Source of the DNA: Pseudomonas sp. UBA4194
GTDB lineage: Bacteria > Pseudomonadota > Gammaproteobacteria > Pseudomonadales > Pseudomonadaceae
Assembly (NCBI RefSeq): GCF_002379585.1
Contig: NZ_DFUE01000010.1
Coordinates: 55,899-119,898 of the forward strand
DNA: 64,000 nt
Direction of reading: 5' to 3'
Below the pieces are notes generated by a model. That model was not told the origin of the DNA. It ran no database searches and saw nothing but the letters and a program-made list of their open reading frames with translations. This document shows, piece after piece, positions 7,891 to 16,364 of this stretch (its first letter is position 1; each line of letters starts with the position of its first letter). The translations under genes were made by a program, and so were the position numbers.

Positions 7891-8532
7891 CTATTTGCCC
7901 AGCCGCCGCAGCTCGTCAGACTCCACCACGCGCACGCCATCCTGTTCTTCCAGTGCCAGCCGCCACAGCGCCCGCGCCAGCTGACACGCCTCGATGCCGT
8001 GGTACTTGCCCGGGATCAGCTTGGACAGTGGGCCGGCGATCTTCTCGGCCATGCGCGTTTCGGTGCGCGTGCCGATCAGTACTGACGGCCTTGCAATGGT
8101 CAGCTGCGGCCAGCCTTGAGCGCGCAGGGCCTGCTCGGTCTCGCCCTTGACTCGGTTATAGAAGATCGAGGAAGCCGGGTCGGCGTCGATGGCACTGATG
8201 ACCAGCAGATGGCGCGCGCCCAGTTCTCGGGCCCGCTGGGCGTAGGCCACGATCAGGTCATGATCGACCTGGCGGAACGCCTCCTGGGAACCCGCCTGCT
8301 TGATGGTCGTGCCCAGGCAGCAATAGGCGATATCCACCTGGCCGTCGAGCTGTGGCAGCAGCTGCGCCAGTGACCCGACCGGGTTCTCCAGGTGCGCGTG
8401 CTCGGCCAGCGGCCGGCGGGTCGGGGCCAGTACACGGCTGACGGTCGGTTCGCTGAGCAGGCGGTCGAGCAAGTGCTCGCCGGTAAGGCCAGTGGCTCCT
8501 GCGAGCAGGATGTGCTGCGGCGTCAAGTACAT
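7891..8532 (-). CDS. NAD(P)-binding (atypical SDR/NmrA-like) oxidoreductase
   Basis: 213 residues with an N-terminal dinucleotide-binding motif, GATGLTGEHLLDRL, at about residue 13. CCLGTT, LLVISAIDAD and a following FYNRVKGETEQALR (YxxxK-like) segment match the atypical short-chain dehydrogenase/HTATIP2-like family. The protein is cytosolic and its substrate is unknown. ATG at 8532. It lies 27 bases after the MORN/C13 lipoprotein gene in the same direction, so the two may be cotranscribed. It converges on ubiX with 12 bases between stops. Confidence 0.8.
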   Translation of the reverse strand: MYLTPQHILLAGATGLTGEHLLDRLLSEPTVSRVLAPTRRPLAEHAHLENPVGSLAQLLPQLDGQVDIAYCCLGTTIKQAGSQEAFRQVDHDLIVAYAQRARELGARHLLVISAIDADPASSIFYNRVKGETEQALRAQGWPQLTIARPSVLIGTRTETRMAEKIAGPLSKLIPGKYHGIEACQLARALWRLALEEQDGVRVVESDELRRLGK

Positions 8533-8559
8533 GCTGAGTCTCCCTTGATACAGGCAAGC

Positions 8560-10287
8560 TTAGTGGCTGTTTGCCTTTTGCGCCTGCGCCACATCGGCGG
8601 TGGTTGCCTGCAACGCCTGCTTGGCTTGCTGCTGACGCAACCGCTGCCAGTGGGCCAGAACGCCTTTGGGGGCCCAGATCTGTGGCTGGGACGCCTCGTA
8701 GTTGTCGGCAATCTCCCGTTCGGCAACATGGGCACTGGCAAGTTCGAACGCTTGTTTCAAATCGTCGGTTTCATTCAGGGCCTGGGCGAACAGCGCGTCA
8801 CCGAAATAGGTGAAATCGGCTTCTTCCGAGCAACCGAATGACACACGATCCGCCCGAGAGGCGGTCATGATCAGGGTCTTGTCGTCCTTGAGCGCCGGAA
8901 TGAACCCCCCGGAGTAGCACGCTGAAATGACCACCACCTTGTCGCGGTTCTTCAACGGAGCCAGCACCGCGGCCAGCTCGGCGGCCGGCAGGTCGGCCAG
9001 TTGCAGACGCGGCTGGTCCAGCACCAGCTCGTGTTCGCTGGTGCCATGACTGGACAGGTAGATGAACACCAGATCCTCGGCTCCGCTGCGCTCGGACAGT
9101 GCCTGGACACTGCGGCTGAGGGTTTCGCGGCTGGCCATGAGGCGGTCGGCCAGGTGGTCGCGATGGTTGGCCAGGCTGATCTGGCCAACGGCGCCAAACC
9201 GGCTGGCGAGCATGCGGCTGACGTAATCGGTCTCGCGCAGGAACACGCTTTGCTTGCCATCCCCGGCCAGGGTCAGGGTGTACAGTTCGATGGCGGGGGT
9301 CGAGGCGGGCAGGGCATTCAAGGCCTGATCGAGCAAATGGCCCTGGTTGAGCAGGCCGACTTCCAGCGGGTCGGGCAGCAGATGGCCCTGTTCGTCCCGA
9401 ACCCGCTGCCCGTTGAGCCATTGACCGCCCTGGCTGCTGCCGTCCTTGAAGGTCAAGGTGCCAGGGCCATGATAGGTATCGTTCTCGAAGTGGCCGCTGT
9501 ACACACTGCCATCGGCCAGGGCGAGCAGGCCTCGGCCACTGAAACGCCACTCCGCAAACTCGCCCTTGTAGTGGCTGCCATCGCTGGCGAACATCTCGCC
9601 CTTGCCGCTCAGGACGCCGTCCTTGAATTGGCCGATCCACACGTCGCCCGCGGCGTTTTCGTAGCGGCCACGACCGTTGAGCTGATTGTGATGAAAGTTG
9701 CCGATGTACTGGTCGCCGTCGGCATTGCTGTAGGTGCCGTGGCCTTCCAGCAGGCCGTTGACGAAGGTGCCGCTGAACTGGTTGCCCGCTGCATCGCTGC
9801 GGGTCCCCTCGCCGCTGGGCTTGCCATGGGCGAACCAGCCTTGGTACTGGCTGCCGTCGTCGAGTTCTATATGACCTGCGCCGGAGTACTGATCGTCCTT
9901 GAAACCGCCACGGTACGAGACGCCAGGTTCCTTGAAGGTCCCTTCACCGTCGCGCCGGCCCTTGACGAAGCCTCCGCTGTAGGTGGCGCCGTGGGCGATC
10001 AAGGTGCCTTGACCGTGAAACAGGCCGTGATCGAAGCCCCCCGTGTAGACCTCGCCGTTGCGTCCGTGCCATTGACCCTGGCCCTGCCACTGGCCGTCCT
10101 TGAACTGCCCGGCATAGCCGCTGCCGTTGGGGTAATCGACGCGACCCTGACCTTGCAGCAGGCCATTGACCACATCGCCCCGGTAGCGGCCGCCGTCGGG
10201 CAGGCGCGCGTCCGGGGGCGACAACGGCTCGCCATCACCGCAGGCGGCGATCAACAACGAAAGGGCGAGAGGAACGAGTGGGCGCAT
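8560..10287 (-). CDS. Lipoprotein with MORN repeats and C-terminal C13 (caspase-like) peptidase domain
   Basis: 575 residues. A signal peptide ends in the lipobox LLIAACG, so a mature lipidated protein at the envelope is expected. From about residue 27 to 310 I count 11-12 MORN-type repeats of ~23 residues (G-x-Y-x-G-x-F-x-x-G and GxGxx patterns). Residues ~350-530 are a clan CD cysteine peptidase of the C13/legumain-like family. The catalytic dyad appears intact: His414 in LSSHGTS and Cys457 in ISACYSGG. I chose ATG 10287 because it opens directly onto the signal peptide; 37 upstream residues are not signal-like. The substrate and the role of the MORN array are unknown. Confidence 0.87.
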   Translation of the reverse strand: MRPLVPLALSLLIAACGDGEPLSPPDARLPDGGRYRGDVVNGLLQGQGRVDYPNGSGYAGQFKDGQWQGQGQWHGRNGEVYTGGFDHGLFHGQGTLIAHGATYSGGFVKGRRDGEGTFKEPGVSYRGGFKDDQYSGAGHIELDDGSQYQGWFAHGKPSGEGTRSDAAGNQFSGTFVNGLLEGHGTYSNADGDQYIGNFHHNQLNGRGRYENAAGDVWIGQFKDGVLSGKGEMFASDGSHYKGEFAEWRFSGRGLLALADGSVYSGHFENDTYHGPGTLTFKDGSSQGGQWLNGQRVRDEQGHLLPDPLEVGLLNQGHLLDQALNALPASTPAIELYTLTLAGDGKQSVFLRETDYVSRMLASRFGAVGQISLANHRDHLADRLMASRETLSRSVQALSERSGAEDLVFIYLSSHGTSEHELVLDQPRLQLADLPAAELAAVLAPLKNRDKVVVISACYSGGFIPALKDDKTLIMTASRADRVSFGCSEEADFTYFGDALFAQALNETDDLKQAFELASAHVAEREIADNYEASQPQIWAPKGVLAHWQRLRQQQAKQALQATTADVAQAQKANSH

Positions 10288-10467
10288 GACGGGGTCCGGG
10301 CAAGTGAGGCGCCGAGTATGCCGTACTTGGCCGGGTGGAAAACAGCTACGGCGGCATCCTTTCTTCACCTGCCGCAGCAGCGGCGTAAGCGGAGTCACCC
10401 ACGTTCACCCCATACCTGTGCGGCATATGACCACGCCGGGCCGGCGGCAGGCCCGGGTGAGCATGCT

Positions 10468-10473
10468 TATAAT
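10468..10473 (+). promoter_or_regulatory. Candidate -10 element of the cidA-like gene
   Basis: TATAAT lies 24 bases before the cidA-like start codon, giving a very short leader. The -35 region is not convincing. The rest of 10288-10467 shows no gene. Confidence 0.4.
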
Positions 10474-10496
10474 GCCGGCACTTGTCGGAGATCATT

Positions 10497-10862
10497 ATGT
10501 TGCTACGCGGTTTGACCTGGCTGGTGTTGTTCCAGCTGCTGGGCACGGCCCTGAATCACCTTTTTCTGCCGGTACTGCCCGGACCGATCATTGGTCTGGT
10601 GCTGCTGTTGGTCTACCTGATGGTGCGCGGTGAGGTCAGCGAGCCGCTGAGTCTGGCGGCCAACAGCCTGCTGCGTTACCTGCCGTTGTTGCTGGTACCC
10701 CCGGCCGTGGGCGTGATGGTCTACGCCAGCGAGATCGCCAAGGATTTCTGGGCGATCGTGGGCTCACTGGTGATCTCGGTGCTGGTTTCAGTGGTCTTCG
10801 CCGGCTGCTTGATGCAGCGCCTCATCCGGCGCCAGCGCAAGCCCGAGGAGACGCAGCCATGA
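10497..10862 (+). CDS. cidA: CidA/LrgA family holin-like protein
   Basis: 121-residue membrane protein with about four hydrophobic helices and the conserved LPVLPGPIIGLVLLL segment. The CidA/LrgA families are holin-like proteins linked to autolysis, overflow metabolite export and programmed lysis. The ATG at 10497 has GGAG six bases upstream; an in-frame start at 10482 lacks such support. It overlaps the next gene as ATGA, as expected for the paired CidA/CidB system. No CidR-type LysR regulator is adjacent. Confidence 0.88.
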   Translation: MLLRGLTWLVLFQLLGTALNHLFLPVLPGPIIGLVLLLVYLMVRGEVSEPLSLAANSLLRYLPLLLVPPAVGVMVYASEIAKDFWAIVGSLVISVLVSVVFAGCLMQRLIRRQRKPEETQP

Positions 10863-11575
10863 TGCTCGACTGGCAGGGCGCGGTCGCCGCGGTCATTCAC
10901 CATCCGCTGTTTGGCATCGGCATCACCCTGGGCGCCTATCAACTGGTGCTGGCGGGGTATGAGAAAACTCGCTGGATCTTCCTGCAGCCGGTGCTGCTGT
11001 CGATGTTGCTGCTGGTCTCGGTACTGTTGCTGTGCGGCATCAGCTATGACGAGTACCGCAGGAGTACCGAGATTCTCGGCATTCTGCTGGGACCTGCCAC
11101 GGTAGCCTTGGCCGTTCCGCTGTTTCTCAACCTGCGCCGCATCCGGCAGTTGCTCTGGCCCATCTTGACTACGCTGGTGGTGGGCGGCTCTTTTGCCACC
11201 GGGCTGTGCCTGTTGCTGGGCGGGTGGCTGGGCGCCGAGCACATGATCCTGATGACCATGGCGCCCAAGTCCGTCACCTCGCCCATCGCCATGCTGGTGG
11301 CCGAGCAGATCGGTGGTGTGGCCGCGCTGGCGGCGGTGTTCGTATTGATCACCGGGGTCATCGGTGGAATCTTCGGGCCCGGGCTGCTGTCCTTGCTGGG
11401 TGTGCACAGTCCTGCTGCCCGAGGCATGGCCCTGGGGCTCACCGCGCATGCCGTGGGGACCTCGGTGGCGCTGCAGGAAAGTGACGAGACCGGGGCCTTC
11501 GCGGCCCTGGCAATGAGCTTGATGGGGGTCGCTACAGCGGTGTTCCTGCCGCTGGCGATCAGCCTGTTCGTTTGA
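10859..11575 (+). CDS. cidB: CidB/LrgB family membrane protein
   Basis: 238-residue polytopic membrane protein of the LrgB family, forming a pair with the overlapping cidA-like gene. Family landmarks include the MTMAPKSVTSPIAM segment near residue 135, and AARGMALGLTAHAVGTS near residue 185. LrgB-family proteins partner CidA/LrgA proteins, and plant homologues export glycolate. Its stop is followed 11 bases later by the Lon-domain gene, so a three-gene unit is likely. Physiological function in this organism is inferred only. Confidence 0.9.
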   Translation: MMLDWQGAVAAVIHHPLFGIGITLGAYQLVLAGYEKTRWIFLQPVLLSMLLLVSVLLLCGISYDEYRRSTEILGILLGPATVALAVPLFLNLRRIRQLLWPILTTLVVGGSFATGLCLLLGGWLGAEHMILMTMAPKSVTSPIAMLVAEQIGGVAALAAVFVLITGVIGGIFGPGLLSLLGVHSPAARGMALGLTAHAVGTSVALQESDETGAFAALAMSLMGVATAVFLPLAISLFV

Positions 11576-11586
11576 GGAAGTCTGCT

Positions 11587-12183
11587 ATGACCTTGCCGCT
11601 GTTTCCACTCAACACCGTGCTGTTCCCCGGCTGCACCCTGGATTTGCAGATCTTCGAGGCGCGTTACCTGGACATGATTGGCCGTTGCATGAAGCAGGGT
11701 GAGGGCTTCGGTGTGGTGGGCATCCTCGAGGAGGCCGTGGTCGGCAAGCAGGGCCTGATTCATGCCGTGGTCGGCTGCGAAGCGGTGATCACCGATTTCA
11801 AGCAGCAGGACAATGGCCTGTTGGGTATCCGGGTCCAGGGTGGACGTCGCTTCGAGGTGCTCACCAATGAAGTGCAGCGTGACATGCTGCTGGTAGGGGA
11901 AGTGCGCTGGTTGCAGGATCAGCCGGACCGTGCGTTGAGCGAGGATCATGACGACCTGCTGGCGCTGCTGACCGCCCTGGCGGAGCACCCGATGGTGGCG
12001 GCGCTGGGGATGGTTCAGGGGGCGACCGGGCAGCAGTCGCTGGCCAATCAACTGGCCTACCTGCTGCCCTTTGCCGAGCGTGACAAGGCGCTGTTGCTGA
12101 GGGAGGAAGATCCCGGGGTGCGGTTGCTGATGATTCAGCATCTGTTGACGGAGTTGCAGGCGGAGGGGGTTGTGGAGGTTTGA
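11587..12183 (+). CDS. Lon N-terminal (substrate-binding) domain protein
   Basis: 198-residue stand-alone LON substrate-binding domain. It opens MTLPLFPLNTVLFPG and continues LQIFEARYLDMIGRCM, the canonical Lon-N signature, and carries no ATPase or protease domain. Such proteins are thought to bind polypeptides, but their role is unclear. The ATG at 11587 follows TGAGGAAG; an in-frame TTG at 11572 would overlap the cidB-like stop and is unlikely. It is the last gene of the cidAB-like unit and converges on the DedA-PAP2 gene. Confidence 0.85.
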   Translation: MTLPLFPLNTVLFPGCTLDLQIFEARYLDMIGRCMKQGEGFGVVGILEEAVVGKQGLIHAVVGCEAVITDFKQQDNGLLGIRVQGGRRFEVLTNEVQRDMLLVGEVRWLQDQPDRALSEDHDDLLALLTALAEHPMVAALGMVQGATGQQSLANQLAYLLPFAERDKALLLREEDPGVRLLMIQHLLTELQAEGVVEV

Positions 12184-12224
12184 TGCAGCCGTACGCAGCT
12201 TGAGCGCCCTCTCAACCCCACCCC

Positions 12225-13544
12225 TCACATATACCGATAGCGCGCCAACGCATCCGGCAGCCCGTGCCAGGCAAAGAACCCCAGCAGCGCCACGCACGCC
12301 GGCACGATCAACCACCACACTCGCAACGGCATGGCCGGTATCGGACCGCGATGCTGCACCACTGCCAGGCAGGTCGCGCAGACGAAGCAGGCGAGCATGG
12401 TTCCGGCCATCACGTCGGTGGGCCAGTGCGCGCCCAGATATACCCGCGACAAGGCGATCGACAACGCCGGAATGGCTGCCAGCAGCACCCAGGTCAGGCG
12501 CATGCGCGAGGGCTGCCCGCGTCCGGCCAGCACCGCCAGGCTCAGAAAGAACGCAAACGCGGCCGAACTGTGGCCGCTGGGCATGCTGAAGGTGGTGAGA
12601 GGTTCGAGCAGCACGTCTGGGCGTTGACGCGCCACGAAGTGCTTGAGGCTGCCATTGAGCAGTGCAGTGATCAACATCGTCGAACAGGCGAACAGCGCCG
12701 GCCGCCACTGGCGGGTGACCAGCAGCAGCACCGTCACCAGCGCCGCCACCATGAACTGAGTGCGGAAGTCGCCAATCCGGGTGACGATGACCACGAACAT
12801 TTCCGCCGCTTCGCTGCGATGCTCCTGCACCAGGGTCTTGAGCCCGTTATCCAACGCATCCAAGTAAGGAAAGCCAAAGAACAGGGCGGTGAGCATGATC
12901 AGGCTGGCCAGGGCGATCAGTTGCGTGCCGCGCTCGCGGTCGCGCCAGGTAGCGTGCACGCTCAACCCGATCAGCAGGGCGATACAGGCGGCGACGATGC
13001 CCGCTTCAGGCCAGAAACCTTCGGGCAGTGGCAGGCGGAAGGCCGCGCCGGTGGCCCAGCCCGGCAGGAGATAGGCCACCGACCAGCCGGCGGCGGCCAC
13101 CAGGCTGACCAGGATGAAGCGCGGCAGCGGCATGTCGAGCATGCCGGCAACCATCGGCAGCATGGGCCGCAGCGGGCCGATGAAGCGGCCGATCAGCAGG
13201 CTGGCTACGCCATACCGATGGAAGTAGCTTTCCGCAGTGCCCAGCCATTCCGGGTGCGTGCGCAATAGCGGCAGACTTCGGATGTTCTGGTGGAAGCGCC
13301 TGCCCAAGGCGTAGGAGATGGCATCCCCCAATAGCCCGCCGGCGTAGCCCAGCAGCAAGGTTTCGCTCAACGACAGCGCGCCGTTGCCCGCCAGTACTGC
13401 CACGGCGAACAGCACCACCGTACCTGGCACGATGATGCCGGCAATCGCCAGGCACTCCACGCAGGCAATGGTGAAGATGGCGACCCCCAGCCATTGGGGG
13501 TGCAGTGTCAACCAGCCGGTCAGGCTGTCCAGCCATTCGCCCAT
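12225..13544 (-). CDS. DedA-PAP2 fusion membrane protein (bifunctional)
   Basis: 439 residues. The first ~200 form a DedA domain (IIVPGTVVLFAVAVLAG; GLLGDAISYALGR; RFIGPLRPMLPMVAG). The second half is a PAP2 phosphatase whose three signature motifs are intact: KHFVARQRP, SMPSGHSS and SRVYLGAHWPTD. PAP2 enzymes dephosphorylate lipid phosphates or undecaprenyl pyrophosphate at the membrane. Joining them to a DedA lipid-transport domain suggests carrier-lipid recycling, which is an inference. ATG 13544 lies two bases before the mpg stop, so the glycosylase gene is upstream in the same transcript. Confidence 0.92.
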   Translation of the reverse strand: MGEWLDSLTGWLTLHPQWLGVAIFTIACVECLAIAGIIVPGTVVLFAVAVLAGNGALSLSETLLLGYAGGLLGDAISYALGRRFHQNIRSLPLLRTHPEWLGTAESYFHRYGVASLLIGRFIGPLRPMLPMVAGMLDMPLPRFILVSLVAAAGWSVAYLLPGWATGAAFRLPLPEGFWPEAGIVAACIALLIGLSVHATWRDRERGTQLIALASLIMLTALFFGFPYLDALDNGLKTLVQEHRSEAAEMFVVIVTRIGDFRTQFMVAALVTVLLLVTRQWRPALFACSTMLITALLNGSLKHFVARQRPDVLLEPLTTFSMPSGHSSAAFAFFLSLAVLAGRGQPSRMRLTWVLLAAIPALSIALSRVYLGAHWPTDVMAGTMLACFVCATCLAVVQHRGPIPAMPLRVWWLIVPACVALLGFFAWHGLPDALARYRYM

Positions 13545-13546
13545 GG

Positions 13547-14218
13547 TCAGTTTCCTTGAGTGAGCATGAAGTAATCGCGGCCTTCGACCTGTCCGCGACG
13601 TAGAGGGTTCCGGGTGCAGAAGCGTGCGTAGTGCGCATCCACGAAGCGGTAGGGCAGGTGTTCGTCACGGCCTGTGGGGATGCCCAGGCGTGTCGTCTGA
13701 ATGATCTCGCTGACCTGAGCGCCAACGTCGTCGACGAACAACAGTTGGTGATCGAAGCGCTGGGCGTCCCAGGTGGGGACTTTGAGCCCCAGCGCCTTGC
13801 ACAACAGGGTCTGCCCGGCGCACAAGCGTTCGGCGGGCCGTGGCTTGCCGCTGGCATCGGGGTTGTTCAGCTGCATCTGGGCGAAGGCATTGGCATCGCT
13901 GTGTTCGTCGAGCCAGGGGTAGGCGGATTTGATCAGTACGGCATTGCCGGGGCCGTGGGCGCTGAAGTTCAGCGAGTCCCCGCCGCGGGCGTAGTACATA
14001 TAGATGTGCCCGCCATCCAGAAACAAAGCCTTACGTTTTTCCGTGTAGCCCAGCGAGGCATGGCTACCGCGATCGGTCACGTAGTACGCCTCGGTTTCGA
14101 TGATTCGCGCCGAGAGCCAGTACGGTCCCTGACGGTGGCGGATGACTTTTCCCAGCAACCGGCAGGCCAGTGCCTGGGCGTCTGTGTCGAAAAATGCGTC
14201 CGGCAACGGGTTGAGCAT
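13547..14218 (-). CDS. mpg: DNA-3-methyladenine glycosylase (AAG/MPG family)
   Basis: 223 residues of the alkyladenine DNA glycosylase fold, which excises alkylated purines in base excision repair. LLGKVIRH starts the fold. RIIETEAYYVTDRGSHA holds the catalytic-region Glu and the following GYTEKRKALFLDGGHIYMY matches the family. The start is uncertain: ATG 14218 (weak GGAT upstream) or ATG 14230, four codons earlier. It overlaps nothing and precedes the DedA-PAP2 gene by two bases. It is divergent from proA. Confidence 0.9.
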   Translation of the reverse strand: MLNPLPDAFFDTDAQALACRLLGKVIRHRQGPYWLSARIIETEAYYVTDRGSHASLGYTEKRKALFLDGGHIYMYYARGGDSLNFSAHGPGNAVLIKSAYPWLDEHSDANAFAQMQLNNPDASGKPRPAERLCAGQTLLCKALGLKVPTWDAQRFDHQLLFVDDVGAQVSEIIQTTRLGIPTGRDEHLPYRFVDAHYARFCTRNPLRRGQVEGRDYFMLTQGN

Positions 14219-14344
14219 ACGAGCATCCATTGAGTGGGTAAGCGATGATAGCAATTGCATATTAATTGCCGCTGAACACAAGTGTTTACAGAGGTGTTTT
14301 CGACCATCCGCCCGTCACCGCTGTTAGTGCGCGGATGTGACAGC

Positions 14345-14350
14345 TATAAT
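14345..14350 (+). promoter_or_regulatory. Candidate -10 element of the proA operon
   Basis: A perfect TATAAT lies 36 bases before the proA start. The best -35-like sequence at 17-base spacing, TGTTAG, is poor. The divergent mpg gene shares this intergenic region, which is locally AT-rich around 14255-14275. Confidence 0.45.
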
Positions 14351-14385
14351 CAGCCGCTTTCCTCTTTGCCAAGACCACTGAGACC

Positions 14386-15657
14386 ATGACCGAGTCCGTG
14401 CTTGACTACATGACCCGCCTGGGTCGCGCTGCCCGTGACGCGTCCCGGGTCATCGGCCGTGCCAGCACCGCGCAGAAGAACCGCGCGCTGCACGCTGCCG
14501 CCAACACCTTGGACAGCGACCGCCAGGCGCTGGTTGCCGCCAATGAACTGGACCTGGCCGCGGGCCGGGCCAACGGCCTGGAGCCGGCCATGCTCGAGCG
14601 TCTGGCGCTGACCCCGGCGCGCATCGACGGCATGATCGTCGGCCTGCGCCAGGTGGCCAGCCTGCCAGACCCGGTAGGCGCGATCCGCGACATGAGCTAC
14701 CGGCCTTCCGGCATTCAGGTCGGCAAGATGCGCGTGCCCCTGGGCGTGGTCGGGATCATCTACGAGTCTCGGCCCAACGTGACCATCGACGCGGCCAGCC
14801 TGTGCCTGAAGTCGGGCAACGCGACCATCCTGCGCGGCGGCTCCGAAGCGATTCACTCCAACCGTGCCATCGCCGCGTGCATCCAGCGTGGTCTGGCCGA
14901 AGCCGGTTTGCCGCCAGCCGTGGTGCAAGTGGTCGATACCACCGATCGCGCTGCAGTGGGCGCGCTGATCACCATGCCCGAGTACGTTGATATCATCGTG
15001 CCGCGTGGCGGCCGTGGGCTGATCGAGCGGGTCAGCCGCGACGCCAAGGTGCCGGTGATCAAGCATCTGGACGGCATCTGCCATGTGTTCGTCGATGCGG
15101 GGGCTGACCTTGCCAAAGCGCAGCGCATCGCGTTCAACGCCAAGACCTACCGGTATGGCATCTGCGGCGCCATGGAAACCTTGCTGGTCGATCAGGCCGT
15201 GGCCGAGCAGTTCCTGCCGGCCATGGCCGCAGAGTTTCGCGAGAAGGGCGTGGAGTTGCGGGGTTGCCCGCGCACCCGCGACCTGATCGAGGCCAACCCG
15301 GCCACCGACGAAGACTGGGGTACCGAGTACCTGGCGGCCATCCTGTCGATACGTGTGGTGGAGGGGCTGGACGCGGCCATCGAGCACATCAATCACTACG
15401 GTTCCCACCACACCGATGCCATTGTCACCGAGCATCAGGGGCGGGCTCGTCGATTCGTGGCCGAGGTGGATTCCGCCTCGGTCATGATCAACGCGCCGAC
15501 CTGCTTCGCCGACGGCTTCGAGTACGGGTTGGGTGCCGAGATCGGCATTTCCACCGACAAGATCCACGCCCGGGGCCCGGTTGGCCTGGAAGGCCTGACC
15601 TGCGAGAAATATGTAGTGGTCGGCGACGGCCAGTTGCGCGGCCAGGAGCCGGCCTGA
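14386..15657 (+). CDS. proA: Gamma-glutamyl phosphate reductase
   Basis: 423 residues, standard length. It reduces gamma-glutamyl phosphate to glutamate semialdehyde with NADPH in proline synthesis. It belongs to the aldehyde dehydrogenase superfamily: VPLGVVGIIYESRPNVTIDA is the family signature region, and the catalytic Cys lies in YGICGAMETLLVD near residue 260. The kinase partner gene proB is not in the window. It heads a long plus-strand run, with nadD starting one base after its stop. Confidence 0.97.
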   Translation: MTESVLDYMTRLGRAARDASRVIGRASTAQKNRALHAAANTLDSDRQALVAANELDLAAGRANGLEPAMLERLALTPARIDGMIVGLRQVASLPDPVGAIRDMSYRPSGIQVGKMRVPLGVVGIIYESRPNVTIDAASLCLKSGNATILRGGSEAIHSNRAIAACIQRGLAEAGLPPAVVQVVDTTDRAAVGALITMPEYVDIIVPRGGRGLIERVSRDAKVPVIKHLDGICHVFVDAGADLAKAQRIAFNAKTYRYGICGAMETLLVDQAVAEQFLPAMAAEFREKGVELRGCPRTRDLIEANPATDEDWGTEYLAAILSIRVVEGLDAAIEHINHYGSHHTDAIVTEHQGRARRFVAEVDSASVMINAPTCFADGFEYGLGAEIGISTDKIHARGPVGLEGLTCEKYVVVGDGQLRGQEPA

Positions 15658-15658
15658 C

Positions 15659-16348
15659 TTGACCGAACCGAACCTGCCCGGTCCCCAGCCAGCTATACAG
15701 GCGACCCCACGTAGAATCGGGGTGTTGGGGGGCACGTTCGATCCGGTGCATATCGGCCATTTGCGTGGCGCGCTTGAAGTGACCGAAGCGTTGAAGCTGG
15801 ACGAACTGCGCATGGTGCCCAGTGCCCGGCCACCCCATCGCGACCAGCCGCAGGTGTCGGCCGAGCATCGGCTGGCGATGGTGCGTGCGGCGGTAGACGG
15901 CTTGGCGCCGCTGACCGTGGACGACCTGGAGCTGCGCCGGGACAAGCCGTCATACACCCTCGACACCCTGGAGTCGATGCGCGCGGAACTGGCCAAGGAT
16001 GATCAGCTGATTCTGCTGTTGGGTTGGGACGCCTTTTGCGGGCTACCCTCCTGGCACCGTTGGGAAGAACTGCTGCAACACTGCCACATCGTGGTGTTGC
16101 AGCGCCCTGATGCGGATGCCGAGCCGCCGGATGCCTTGCGCAACCTGGTGGCGGCGCGTTCGGTCAGCGACCCGCAGGCCCTGAAGGGGCCGGGCGGACA
16201 AATTACTTTCGTCTGGCAGGCACCGCTCGCGGTGTCGGCCACCCAGATCCGCCAACTGCTGGCCAGCGGTAAGTCGGTACGTTTCCTGGTGCCTGACGCG
16301 GTACTGGCCTACATCGAGGCGCACGGGCTGTACCGTGGGTCCAATTGA
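15659..16348 (+). CDS. nadD: Nicotinate-nucleotide adenylyltransferase
   Basis: 229 residues. NadD converts nicotinate mononucleotide and ATP to deamido-NAD. The nucleotidyltransferase motif GGTFDPVHIGHLRGA begins at residue 24 and the C-terminal VSATQIRQLLASGKSVRFLVPD is the matching ISSTxIR-type motif. The only plausible start ahead of the motif is the TTG at 15659, one base after the proA stop, with GGAG about 12 bases upstream. The next GTG would remove the first beta strand. The rare start and the tight junction suggest translation coupled to proA. Confidence 0.93.
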   Translation: MTEPNLPGPQPAIQATPRRIGVLGGTFDPVHIGHLRGALEVTEALKLDELRMVPSARPPHRDQPQVSAEHRLAMVRAAVDGLAPLTVDDLELRRDKPSYTLDTLESMRAELAKDDQLILLLGWDAFCGLPSWHRWEELLQHCHIVVLQRPDADAEPPDALRNLVAARSVSDPQALKGPGGQITFVWQAPLAVSATQIRQLLASGKSVRFLVPDAVLAYIEAHGLYRGSN

Positions 16349-16364
16349 ACTGAATGAGTTTTTT

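Noticed and set aside
11044..12708. 554-codon minus-strand frame over cidB, the Lon-domain gene and PAP2 end
   Set aside because: It overlaps three well-supported genes in another frame and shows no domain.
14350..15996. 548-codon minus-strand frame opposite proA and nadD
   Set aside because: Shadow of proA/nadD; no start region, no family motifs.
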